DNA of 63,390 nucleotides from NCBI GenBank assembly GCA_944384535.1, contig CALWTS010000030.1, positions 1 through 63,390 of the forward strand. The letters run 5' to 3'. Made by a program: the position numbers and the translations under genes. Below the pieces are notes generated by a model. That model saw only the letters and a program-made list of their open reading frames with translations. It made no database searches and was not told the origin of the DNA. Positions 18,001-26,437 of this stretch are shown one piece after another. Source of the DNA: an uncultured Clostridia bacterium (GTDB lineage: Bacteria > Bacillota > Clostridia > Christensenellales > UBA1242). Position 1 is the stretch's first letter; each line of letters starts with the position of its first letter.

Positions 18001-18006
18001 GTTTTC

Positions 18007-18035
18007 ATTTTATTATATAATCTTGTTTTTGTCAA
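18007..18035 (-). promoter_or_regulatory. Promoter of the ABC-F leader
   Basis: TTGACA (18030-18035), 17-bp spacer, TAAAAT (18007-18012). An overlapping TATAAT (about 18013-18018) has no matching -35 box. Confidence 0.7.
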
Positions 18036-18105
18036 TAAAATATTTTATTAAAAGTAATTATAACATTAATAAATAAACTGTTTATTGCTGATTTGCACCT
18101 TATTA

Positions 18106-19392
18106 TTAAATTAATTTTTCTAACAAATCAATTAATTCTGGAATCTTATATATTCTATGATAACCATCAAAATGATTATATCCTTTTAAATATATTGATT
18201 TTGCATTAAAATCTTTTTCGAATCTTGCAAACTTTTCCAAATTTTTATCATCTTCATCTGAATAAAATAAATATATGTCTTTTAATTTTTTACCAAATTC
18301 AAAATCTTTATCTTTTAAATATGATTGTGCTTTTACTTTAACAACATAATCTTTTCTTGTTTGTGGGTATTCATAAAGAGCTCCAGGTGCCACAGCTATA
18401 TATGTTTTTGGTATAAAATTATGTTCTCTACAAAATCTTATAAAATAAGGATTTCCAATTGAATGAGCAATGACTATGGAATTTTCATTTAATTTTCCGT
18501 CTTCTAAATATGTTGATAAAATTTTATCAAATTCAATATACGAGCTTTTTTCCCTTATAGGAAATAAAGGCATATAAAAATCAATTTCTTTATTTAAAGC
18601 ATACTCTTTTACATCATTTCCCCAAAACTTTATAGTGTCTCCATTAAGTGAGTGAATGATAAAAATGTTTCTTTTTCTTACCTTTTTAGAAGTTTCGGTT
18701 TTTAAAATATTTAAAAATTCTTTATTCATAGCCCCCGCATGGAAACCTTGAACATCTATAATTTCTCCTCCAGCCATTTTTATCAAAAATAGACCTGGAG
18801 TATAATCCCATGGTTTATCACTTCTAAAAGCTGCACCATGAATTCGTCCAGAAGCAGTAAATGCCATAGAAACACAAACTCCACCAAAAATTCTTTTATT
18901 AGAAGAATGTTTTGCCATCCTTTCCATAGCTTTTATTGTATCTTTTCCATCAATTGAATATAAAGCATTTTTTATAGGAACTTCTTTAACTGAAATTTTA
19001 TTTCCATTAAGATATGCACCAGATTCATCAGCATAATAAAATTCATTTATTCGTGGAAAATCAATAACACACGCAATAGTTTTGCCATTTTTTACGCAAG
19101 CTATTTGTATTGCCCATAATGGAACATTATTCGCAAAATTGATTGTTCCATCAATTGGATCAATAATAAAACAATTTTCTGTTGGAATTTGTTTGTTATT
19201 TTTTTCTTCACTAACAATATCAAAAGTTGGATACATTTTTTTTATTTGAGTTATTAAAAAATCTTCAATCTCAACATCAAGATTGGTGACTAAATCTTCT
19301 TCTCCACCCTTTGTTTTTACAGAAAACACTTTGTTTGAAATAACTTCCGCTTGTTTTACAATATCTATTAAAAATTTTAATTCTTCAATCAT
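18106..19392 (-). CDS. Inositol-monophosphatase / RBBP9-like alpha/beta-hydrolase fusion
   Basis: 428 aa with two domains. Residues about 1-235 are an inositol-monophosphatase-family phosphatase: metal site DPIDGTINFANNVP, SEEK, and C-terminal KPWDYTPGLFLIKMAGG. Residues about 245-428 are a small serine-hydrolase-like domain of the RBBP9/YdeN type: IFIIHSLNGDT start, nucleophile elbow IAHSIGNPY, an Asp in YSDEDD and His in GYNHFDGYH. The two families normally occur as separate proteins. ATG at 19392 has AGGAG 6 nt upstream. Possible substrates are inositol or sugar phosphates (phosphatase) and an ester or peptide (hydrolase); not predictable. A separate RBBP9-like hydrolase lies next door at 19644-20201. 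Confidence 0.85.
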   Translation of the reverse strand: MIEELKFLIDIVKQAEVISNKVFSVKTKGGEEDLVTNLDVEIEDFLITQIKKMYPTFDIVSEEKNNKQIPTENCFIIDPIDGTINFANNVPLWAIQIACVKNGKTIACVIDFPRINEFYYADESGAYLNGNKISVKEVPIKNALYSIDGKDTIKAMERMAKHSSNKRIFGGVCVSMAFTASGRIHGAAFRSDKPWDYTPGLFLIKMAGGEIIDVQGFHAGAMNKEFLNILKTETSKKVRKRNIFIIHSLNGDTIKFWGNDVKEYALNKEIDFYMPLFPIREKSSYIEFDKILSTYLEDGKLNENSIVIAHSIGNPYFIRFCREHNFIPKTYIAVAPGALYEYPQTRKDYVVKVKAQSYLKDKDFEFGKKLKDIYLFYSDEDDKNLEKFARFEKDFNAKSIYLKGYNHFDGYHRIYKIPELIDLLEKLI

Positions 19393-19481
19393 CAACAACT
19401 CCTATTTCCAACATTATAACAAAAAATCTATAAATCAAAAACAAATATTGTCTATAATTGAAAAATTTAACATGATTCACA

Positions 19482-19637
19482 TTAGTTTTTTTTACTTTGC
19501 CTCAAAACATTCAAACAAATACCTATCCCTGCCATAAACATCATAACCGATGTCATACCACTAGACATGAAAGGAAGAGGAAGACCTGTTGGTGGGATTG
19601 AGCCTCTTAACATCAGTTATTGCGCTAATTTCACTAA
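19482..19637 (-). pseudogene. Duplicated 3' end of ftsW (remnant)
   Basis: The minus strand from 19604 to the stop at 19482 encodes GSIPPTGLPLPFMSSGMTSV and continues to CLNVLRQSKKN, clearly homologous to the end of the full FtsW (GSIPPTGLPLPFISSGGTSV ... CLNVLKQSRN). The DNA is about 78 % identical to 20268-20387 by my hand count. Upstream, similarity to the preceding FtsW segment continues in a shifted frame to about 19637, right up to the stop of the hydrolase gene. No start codon or upstream part remains. It is a decayed partial copy of ftsW or of a former spoVE paralogue. Confidence 0.85.
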
Positions 19638-19643
19638 ATATGT

Positions 19644-20201
19644 TTATTTGCTGAAAATATAAGGCAATATTTCTTTAAATTTTTCACCATATCCTGTTGT
19701 TGCAGTGAAATGACCGGCATCTTTTATGACAATTTTTTTCGCATTAACTGTCTCAGCAAACTTATCCAATTTATTAAAATCATAAATGTCGGATGGAGAA
19801 TAAAAACAAATACATTCTTTACAATATATCTTTAAATCTTCCAAGTTTTTCACGAAAAATGATTTATTTATTTCGTCCCAATCTTCATGTTCTCCATTAC
19901 TATTTGGCTCATTAAAAGAGACTACACCTATAAATTTATCGATATAAATTTTATGTTCAATAATATAATGTGCAAGAAAAATGCTTCCTGTTGAATGTCC
20001 TATAACAATGCTGTCCTTGTTTAAATTTTTAGCAATTTTATCAAACCCTTCAGACCATGAAGAATAACTTGTATCTTCTATTTTTGGCATAGTTGGAAGG
20101 TAACAAACATATCCTTTTTCTTCTATTTGTTTTTTTAACCATGGATACCAATAGTCATTACCAACATTATCAAGTGCGTGAACTATAAAATAATTTTTCA
20201 T
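19644..20201 (-). CDS. RBBP9/YdeN-type alpha/beta hydrolase
   Basis: 185 aa, soluble. The pattern is typical: KNYFIVHALDNVGNDYWYPW at the N-terminus, nucleophile elbow VIGHSTGSIF (Ser in GHSTG), Asp region FYSPSDIYD and His in DAGHFTA. RBBP9/YdeN proteins are serine hydrolases of unknown bacterial substrate. GGAG before the ATG at 20201 sets the start, although the frame is open to 20222. It lies between ftsW and a duplicated ftsW 3' end, suggesting that it entered this site by recombination. Two related domains are in the window (18106-19392, 58995-59546). Confidence 0.88.
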   Translation of the reverse strand: MKNYFIVHALDNVGNDYWYPWLKKQIEEKGYVCYLPTMPKIEDTSYSSWSEGFDKIAKNLNKDSIVIGHSTGSIFLAHYIIEHKIYIDKFIGVVSFNEPNSNGEHEDWDEINKSFFVKNLEDLKIYCKECICFYSPSDIYDFNKLDKFAETVNAKKIVIKDAGHFTATTGYGEKFKEILPYIFSK

Positions 20202-20267
20202 TATTTTCTCCTTTATGTTCACAGTATATCAAAATGAAAATTAAAAATCAACTTTACTCAAATTTTA

Positions 20268-21377
20268 TCAATTTCTACTTTGCTTTAAAACATTTAAGCA
20301 CACACCAATCCCTGCCATAAAAACAGCAACTGATGTTCCACCACTTGAAATGAAAGGAAGCGGTAAGCCTGTTGGCGGAATTGAACCTGTCACAACCGCA
20401 ATATTTAGAAGTGTCTGTACTGCAATAATAAAAGCAATTCCACTTACGAGCATAGCACCAAGCCTATCTTTTGCTCTTAAAGCAATTTGAATTAACTTAA
20501 AAATTAGAAAAAATATAAATAAAATAAGCAATGTTGTACCAATAAAACCAATTTCCTCTCCAATTATAGATAAAATAAAATCAGATTCTGCGAAAGGTAA
20601 AAACAAATATTTTTGTCGTGAATTAAATAATCCCACACCAAACCATCCTCCATCTCCTAGAGAATAAAGCGATTGTATAAGCTGAAATCCTTCCCCTTGA
20701 GGAGATGCCCAAGGATCAATAAACGCTAGAAGTCTTTTAAGTCTATAAGGTTCTAAAACAATCAAAAGAGGAACAATTGTTGCTGCAGGTATAGAAAACA
20801 TAATTGTGTGTTTTTTGCTCATTCCTCCAATTATTAACATAAATAGAGTAACAAAAGCAATACACATAGTAACACTCATGCTAGGTTCAAGCATAATTAA
20901 AACGCAAAAAAGTCCTGCAACCAAAAGAACAGGTAAAAGTCCTCTAATTGTTTTAACTTTATCATAATTTTGTGACATGTAAGATGATATAAAAATGACA
21001 AGAGCAAATTTAGCAATTTCAGAAGGTTGAACAGAGAATCCTAACAAAGATACCCACCTTTTCGCACCATAACTCTCCATTCCCAATCCTGGAACAAATA
21101 CCAATAATAGAAGAATAGATGTTCCTAAAATTATCCACCATTTTAATTTTGCTAAAATGTGATAATCAACGAACATAAAACAAACTAAAGCACACAATCC
21201 GACAACAACACCCAATATTTGTTTAAAAAGAAAAAAATACTTATTCCCATAATGATACTCAGCACTATAAAAACTAGCACTATAAACCATAATGCAACCA
21301 AAAACAACTAAAATTAATACAATGGTAATAATTAAAAAAATATTACCTCGCCATTTCAATTTTTTCAAAAGTGCCAA
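20268..21377 (-). CDS. ftsW: SEDS peptidoglycan glycosyltransferase FtsW
   Basis: 369 aa with about ten membrane segments. SEDS proteins polymerise lipid II together with a class B PBP. The extracytoplasmic motif LFLPFAESDFILSIIGEEIG carries the essential Asp, and SIPPTGLPLPFISSGGTS is the family C-terminal signature. The frame is open from 21401, but AAGGAG is 7 nt before a TTG at 21377 (inside the end of murD), and the GTG at 21401 has no spacing for its ribosome site, so I take the TTG start. Could serve as SpoVE too. murG, which normally follows, is missing here. Confidence 0.92.
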   Translation of the reverse strand: MALLKKLKWRGNIFLIITIVLILVVFGCIMVYSASFYSAEYHYGNKYFFLFKQILGVVVGLCALVCFMFVDYHILAKLKWWIILGTSILLLLVFVPGLGMESYGAKRWVSLLGFSVQPSEIAKFALVIFISSYMSQNYDKVKTIRGLLPVLLVAGLFCVLIMLEPSMSVTMCIAFVTLFMLIIGGMSKKHTIMFSIPAATIVPLLIVLEPYRLKRLLAFIDPWASPQGEGFQLIQSLYSLGDGGWFGVGLFNSRQKYLFLPFAESDFILSIIGEEIGFIGTTLLILFIFFLIFKLIQIALRAKDRLGAMLVSGIAFIIAVQTLLNIAVVTGSIPPTGLPLPFISSGGTSVAVFMAGIGVCLNVLKQSRN

Positions 21378-22659
21378 GCATAATCTCCTTAAAAACTTCA
21401 CCTCTTACAGAATAAGAAGCAAATTCATCAAAACTAGCACAAGCAGGTGCTAAAAGAATTTTAAGTTTTTCATTAGCAATGCTCTTTGCATAATAGCATG
21501 CTTCTTTCATTGTTTTAAAAATAAGAGGATTATATCCGTATTTTATAGCACAATCATATATTTCCTGTCCTGCTTGCCCAAAACATAAAATTTGTTCAAA
21601 ATTGTAATTTTCATTAAAAATTTCATCAAATTTACAATCCTTGTTCAACCCACCTAATAAAATAATTAAATTTTGATCTCCTAATGAATTGATTGCAGAT
21701 AGAGTAGCTGATATATTAGTAGCTTTAGAATCATCAAATACACTTGCCCCGTTTACATATCCAACAAACTCCAACCTATGTGCTGGAGCTTTAAAATTAA
21801 TAATTGCTTTTCGAATATAATATGGTTTTATATTATATTGAACTGATATTGCAACACTTGCAAGCACATTCTCTAGATTTTTTTCTCCAAAAAGAGGAAT
21901 ATCATTTAAAGAAATAATTTTTGTTTTATTGTAATAAATCGCATTATTTTTAACAAAAACCCCTTTATTTAATAATTTTTTAGAAAAAAACATTGTTTTT
22001 TTTGAAAAATTTATCGAATTTACAAAATTATCATCAAAGTTTAAAACCACTTTTTGCCTTCTTCTATTTGTTAAGATTTTCTTTTTAACCCTAAAATACT
22101 CATCAAAACTACCATGTCTATCAATATGATCTGGTGCAATATTTAAAATACAAGCATCATCCGCCTTGAAAAATTTACTGCCTTCTAATTGAAAATTGCT
22201 AACTTCACAAACAAGAAAAGCTTTTTTACTTGCCTTTGTTGCAACCGAACAAATTGGCAATCCTATATTCCCGCAAACATAACTTTCTTTACCTGCTGTT
22301 TTAAAAATTTCTCCAGTAAGCGATGTAACTGTTGTTTTTCCATTTGTTCCTGTTATCGCTATTATTGTTGATTTTGTTAACAAATAGCCTAAATCCAACT
22401 CGCTTATTATAGGAGTCCCATTCATAGTAAAATGGGCTATAAGTTGATTACCGATTAATTTTATTCCTGGACTTACAACGATAAGATCAAAATTTTTCAT
22501 AAAAGGATTTTTTTCAAAATTAAAAATATTTGAAAATCGGTTCTCATCATCATATATTGATACACAAGCCCCCTCATCATGCAATAGTTTGCTTGCAGAT
22601 TGTCCGCTTATCCCCATACCATAAACTAATACTTTTTTACCTTTTAATTTTAATTTCAT
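21343..22659 (-). CDS. murD: UDP-N-acetylmuramoylalanine-D-glutamate ligase MurD
   Basis: 438-aa cytosolic Mur ligase that adds D-Glu. The N-terminal Rossmann-like domain has VLVYGMGISGQSASKLL, the ATP loop is ITGTNGKTTVTSL, and the C-terminal domain has FDDSKATNISATLSAI and LLGGLNK. ATG at 22659 (GGGAG 4 nt upstream) overlaps the mraY stop as ATGA; an in-frame extension to 22707 has no ribosome site. The 3' end overlaps the start of ftsW, so mraY-murD-ftsW are translationally coupled. Confidence 0.95.
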   Translation of the reverse strand: MKLKLKGKKVLVYGMGISGQSASKLLHDEGACVSIYDDENRFSNIFNFEKNPFMKNFDLIVVSPGIKLIGNQLIAHFTMNGTPIISELDLGYLLTKSTIIAITGTNGKTTVTSLTGEIFKTAGKESYVCGNIGLPICSVATKASKKAFLVCEVSNFQLEGSKFFKADDACILNIAPDHIDRHGSFDEYFRVKKKILTNRRRQKVVLNFDDNFVNSINFSKKTMFFSKKLLNKGVFVKNNAIYYNKTKIISLNDIPLFGEKNLENVLASVAISVQYNIKPYYIRKAIINFKAPAHRLEFVGYVNGASVFDDSKATNISATLSAINSLGDQNLIILLGGLNKDCKFDEIFNENYNFEQILCFGQAGQEIYDCAIKYGYNPLIFKTMKEACYYAKSIANEKLKILLAPACASFDEFASYSVRGEVFKEIMLGTFEKIEMAR

Positions 22660-23618
22660 AAAACTCCCGCAACAAATAAATATCCTAACAATGTCGCCAC
22701 ACCGCAAAACATCGTTATTAATATATATACTGTTACAATTCGATTTTCATGCACACCTTTTTGTTCAAAATGGTGATGAAGTGGAGCCATTTTAAATATT
22801 CTTTTATGTGTTTTTTTATAATAACCAACTTGAATAATATCTGACAAAACAGTTAACACAAATAAAAATCCTATAATTGGCATAATTAACTCTAATTTTG
22901 TAAAAGCTGCAAGTGCTGCAATAAGTCCACCTAAAGCTAATGATCCTGTATCACCCATAAAGATTTTAGCAGGATAACAATTAAAAACTAAAAATCCAAG
23001 CAATGCGCCTGCTGTTGCAAAAGAAATAACAATGTAGTTAAAATCTTCTCCAATAATAAATAAAATAAATCCAAAAAATATTAAATAAATTAAACTTACA
23101 CCGCTAGCTAGTCCATCTAATCCATCAGTAAGATTTACTGAATTTGTAACCGCAACAAAAAAAATTATAATAAAAGGAATAATGAATATACCTAAATTAA
23201 GTTTTAATCCAAAAAAATCAATATCCGAACCAATTTTAAAATAGACAAAAAATGCGATTATCAAAGCTAATCCAACTTGTCCAATTATCTTTTGATGAGG
23301 ACGAAGTCCTTCATTTTTATGAAACTTTATCTTTATAAAATCATCTAAAAAACCAAGCAAGCCATATCCTAACATCGTTAAAAGAATAAGGACTGCATAA
23401 TAACTATTTCCATTAAAAAAGAACGGACAAACCAAAAGAATACATGTTATAAAAATAAAACCGCCCATTGTAGGAGTCCCACTTTTTCCAGAATGTTTGT
23501 CCACATAATGTAAAATAGTTTGAGATAAATGAAATTTTTTACAAAGTTTTAAAATCGGTATTCCAAATACAATAGACACTAAAATGGCAATAAAAAAAAT
23601 AAAAATATATTTTATCAT
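22656..23618 (-). CDS. mraY: Phospho-N-acetylmuramoyl-pentapeptide transferase MraY
   Basis: 320-aa polytopic membrane enzyme making lipid I from UDP-MurNAc-pentapeptide and undecaprenyl phosphate. Conserved elements are SGTPTMGG near residue 46, NLTDGLDGLASG with the catalytic/metal Asp pair, FMGDTGSLALGG and MAPLHHHFE. AAAGGA precedes the ATG. It follows murE by 111 nt, with a promoter candidate in the gap, and overlaps murD. Confidence 0.96.
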   Translation of the reverse strand: MIKYIFIFFIAILVSIVFGIPILKLCKKFHLSQTILHYVDKHSGKSGTPTMGGFIFITCILLVCPFFFNGNSYYAVLILLTMLGYGLLGFLDDFIKIKFHKNEGLRPHQKIIGQVGLALIIAFFVYFKIGSDIDFFGLKLNLGIFIIPFIIIFFVAVTNSVNLTDGLDGLASGVSLIYLIFFGFILFIIGEDFNYIVISFATAGALLGFLVFNCYPAKIFMGDTGSLALGGLIAALAAFTKLELIMPIIGFLFVLTVLSDIIQVGYYKKTHKRIFKMAPLHHHFEQKGVHENRIVTVYILITMFCGVATLLGYLFVAGVL

Positions 23619-23689
23619 AAAACTATCCTTTATTTAATATATTTTTATTTTCTGTAAAATATTAAATTTATTGCAAAAATAAACTAAAT

Positions 23690-23719
23690 TATATAAAAAA
23701 CATAATAAAATTTTGTCAA
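23690..23719 (-). promoter_or_regulatory. Promoter candidate before mraY
   Basis: TTGACA (23714-23719), 18-bp spacer, TATATA (23690-23695). Confidence 0.5.
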
Positions 23720-23729
23720 AGTATGTCTT

Positions 23730-25211
23730 TTATTCTAAATCTTTTTTATCTTGACCATCTTCTTGTGATATTTTTTTAAGCTTTTTTCTATAAAAATTGT
23801 AAACAACATCATAATCATTATAAGGATTTTTTATGCCATCAATTTCTTGATACTTTTCTGCACCTTTACCAGCAATAACAACAGTTTGACCATCTTTATA
23901 ATTTTCTAAAACATATTCAATTGCTTTTTTTCTATTTTCTATACAAATAGGATTTTTTTTCATTCCGCTTTTAATATTTTTTATTATCTTAATTGGATTT
24001 TCAAATCTTGGATTATCACTTGTTAAAATCACTTTATCAGCATAGGTTTCCGCTATTTTCCCCATTATAGGACGCTTTTTATTATCTCTATTTCCACCAC
24101 AACCAAAAATAACTATTAATTCTTTATCAGACAATCCCTTTGCAGTCTTTAAAACATTCTGTAATCCGTCAGGTGTATGTGCAAAATCAATTATAATATT
24201 TAAATTACCTGCCCTTATAATATTAAAACGTCCTTCGACAGGTTTGCAACAACTTAATCCTAATTTTATCATTTCAGATGGAATACCTAATGATCTGCAT
24301 ACAGCAATACTGGCTAAAGCATTTTTTATATTATACTCGCCAACTAAATTTGATTTATATAAAGTTTTTTCTCCCATATAATCACAAACAAAAGAAGAAC
24401 CATCAAAATTTTTTACCATTTGATAAGCAAAAATATCCGCCCCATTATTTAGCCCATAAGTAATTATTGGAACCTTTGGATTTAAAAACAGTTTTTTGCA
24501 GAACTCATCTTCTAATCCTATGATTCCAAGTTTAACCTTTCCTTTGTCAAAAAGTTTATATTTTGCTTCCGCATAACTTTCCATAGTTTTAAAAAAATCT
24601 AAATGATCTTGTGTTATGTTTGTTAAAACTCCTATTTCAAAATTAATACCTTCCAATTTATCAAGAGCTAAAGCATGAGCAGAAGCTTCCATAACAACAA
24701 ACTCAACACCTTGATTTTTCATGTCTAAAAATAATTTGTGCAGAATATAAGGATCAGGTGTAGTAAGTCCCGTGTCAATCTTTTCTTTATTAAATTCTGC
24801 TCCTAAAGTTCCAATTATTCCGACTTTTGCCCCTGAAAATTGTAATAAATCTTTTATTGTATTACATGTAGTTGTTTTTCCATTCGTTCCAGTTACTGCA
24901 ATTATTTTTAAATTATCACATGCTTTTTTAAAATAATTTTTGCAAGCAAGGGCATAAGCTTTTCTTGCATTATCAACATTAACAATTTTTTCTCCATGTT
25001 TAAACTGGTCTGTCATAATAATAGATGCACCACGTTGTAACGCATTATCAATAAAATCATTACCATCAAAAGTTTCACCTTTTAAAGCAATAAATAAATC
25101 CCCTTCTTCAACTAATCTAGAATCAATTTTTATATCTTTCACATCAATGTTATTTAAAGATACAGGATAATTTCTAATTGGTATATTCTCCAAAATTTCA
25201 GAAAAGAGCAT
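23730..25211 (-). CDS. murE: UDP-MurNAc-L-Ala-D-Glu ligase MurE, meso-DAP type
   Basis: 493-aa cytosolic Mur ligase adding the third residue of the stem peptide. It has VTGTNGKTTT (ATP loop), EASAHALALDKLEGI, GRFNII and, decisively, LTSDNPRFENP: the DNPR motif is the meso-diaminopimelate selector, so the cell wall should be mDAP-type. A charged C-terminal tail (KKISQEDGQDKKDLE) extends beyond the usual end. GGAGG lies 5 nt before the ATG at 25211; the in-frame TTG at 25226 overlaps that ribosome site. Confidence 0.95.
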   Translation of the reverse strand: MLFSEILENIPIRNYPVSLNNIDVKDIKIDSRLVEEGDLFIALKGETFDGNDFIDNALQRGASIIMTDQFKHGEKIVNVDNARKAYALACKNYFKKACDNLKIIAVTGTNGKTTTCNTIKDLLQFSGAKVGIIGTLGAEFNKEKIDTGLTTPDPYILHKLFLDMKNQGVEFVVMEASAHALALDKLEGINFEIGVLTNITQDHLDFFKTMESYAEAKYKLFDKGKVKLGIIGLEDEFCKKLFLNPKVPIITYGLNNGADIFAYQMVKNFDGSSFVCDYMGEKTLYKSNLVGEYNIKNALASIAVCRSLGIPSEMIKLGLSCCKPVEGRFNIIRAGNLNIIIDFAHTPDGLQNVLKTAKGLSDKELIVIFGCGGNRDNKKRPIMGKIAETYADKVILTSDNPRFENPIKIIKNIKSGMKKNPICIENRKKAIEYVLENYKDGQTVVIAGKGAEKYQEIDGIKNPYNDYDVVYNFYRKKLKKISQEDGQDKKDLE

Positions 25212-25300
25212 TTTTTCCTCCTTCAAAAATAATAATAAAAATTAATTTTATTTAGACCATGTCTACAAAGTTAGCTAAAAAAATATAAATTTCACAAACT

Positions 25301-26425
25301 TTAAAACGACTTGTATTTAAGATGGTTAGTCATGGAGATAAACTTTTCTATAGCTTCAGAACTGAATTTATAACAAATTTTTTCCTTGTTTTTATATCTT
25401 ACTATTGATTCAATAATTAAACTTTTTATTAAATCCTTAAAAGATGTACCAAACAAGTTAAAAGCTAAAGATCCCGGGATACTATTAACTTCATTCACAT
25501 ATAATTTATTGTTTTTATTATTAAAAAGAAAATCTACTCTAACAATACCATCACAATTTAAAACACTATACGCTTTAATTGCTAACTTTTTTATCCTTTT
25601 TTGTAGTTCTTTCTCAATAATTTCGCTTATTTGTTCTTTTTTATAGAGATATTTTTCTTGAAAAGTATAAATTTTATTTTTATTAATTTCTTCTACATTA
25701 CTAGGGATAAGTCTATCTCCAATTTTCATCACAGCACAACAAAATTCCCTCGCATTACTAATATATTTTTCTATAACAATATTAGAATCATAAACAAAAG
25801 CATCTTCGATAGATTTTTCCAACTTATCAATATTTTCACATATGCTAATACCAACACTACTTCCAAGACTTGCAGGTTTTACAATACAGGGGAAAGCAAT
25901 TTTCTTACTAATTTTGTTAATAATATTAACCTTATTTGTTTTATATTCACATTTATTAAAATAAACATGTGTTGGAGTGTTTATATGAGCACTTGTTAAA
26001 ATAATTTTAGTTAAATTTTTATCCATGCACAAAGCACTAGCTGCAACATTACAAGAGGAGTAAGGAATTTCACAAAGTTCCAACAATCCTTGAAGTGATC
26101 CATCTTCGCCACCATGACCATGATTACATAGAACTGCACAATCAATTTTTATAATTTTTTTTATCTTTTTATTTTTTGTAATCATCATTAAAGATTTTCC
26201 AAAAATAAAAGAAACTTCATTTTCTTTTTTAACATTAGAATTATAATTTAAAAAAGTTTCAGAAATATTCAAATTTTTAGCAGTAACAAAAGTTCCATCT
26301 GGCTTAATATAAATAGGAATTAAATTAAACTCTTTATCTATATTTCGCATGACTTGTAATGCAGTAATAATTGAAATATCATGTTCAACACTTTTTCCGC
26401 CAAAAAAAATAGCAATATTTGTCAT
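25301..26425 (-). CDS. ddl: D-alanine-D-alanine ligase
   Basis: 374-aa ATP-grasp enzyme that makes the D-Ala-D-Ala for MurF. It shows FFGGKSVEHDISI at the N-terminus, HGHGGEDGSLQGL, the CIVKPASLGSSVGIS ATP loop, VRVDFLF and EVNSIPGSLAFNLF near the C-terminus. AAAAGGAG precedes the ATG. It lies 12 nt after murF, so the two enzymes of the dipeptide branch are coupled. The last 25 residues are Lys-rich and variable. Confidence 0.95.
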   Translation of the reverse strand: MTNIAIFFGGKSVEHDISIITALQVMRNIDKEFNLIPIYIKPDGTFVTAKNLNISETFLNYNSNVKKENEVSFIFGKSLMMITKNKKIKKIIKIDCAVLCNHGHGGEDGSLQGLLELCEIPYSSCNVAASALCMDKNLTKIILTSAHINTPTHVYFNKCEYKTNKVNIINKISKKIAFPCIVKPASLGSSVGISICENIDKLEKSIEDAFVYDSNIVIEKYISNAREFCCAVMKIGDRLIPSNVEEINKNKIYTFQEKYLYKKEQISEIIEKELQKRIKKLAIKAYSVLNCDGIVRVDFLFNNKNNKLYVNEVNSIPGSLAFNLFGTSFKDLIKSLIIESIVRYKNKEKICYKFSSEAIEKFISMTNHLKYKSF

Positions 26426-26437
26426 ATTTTTCTCCTT

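Larger units (their letters stand above)
17863..18006 (-). promoter_or_regulatory. Putative ribosome-mediated attenuation leader of the ABC-F gene
   Basis: About 140 nt of transcribed leader. In order it has a short ORF (17971-18000), a possible antiterminator pairing ATAGTT with AACTAT, an intrinsic terminator (17925-17957), a stem GTATGA/TCATAC (17881-17902), and a stem ACTCTC/GAGAGT (17867-17882) that contains the AAGGAG site. The first pairing and the terminator stem share bases and exclude each other. Leaders of this kind regulate ABC-F resistance genes by ribosome stalling. Alternative: the terminator simply ends the upstream inositol-phosphatase transcript. Confidence 0.6.
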
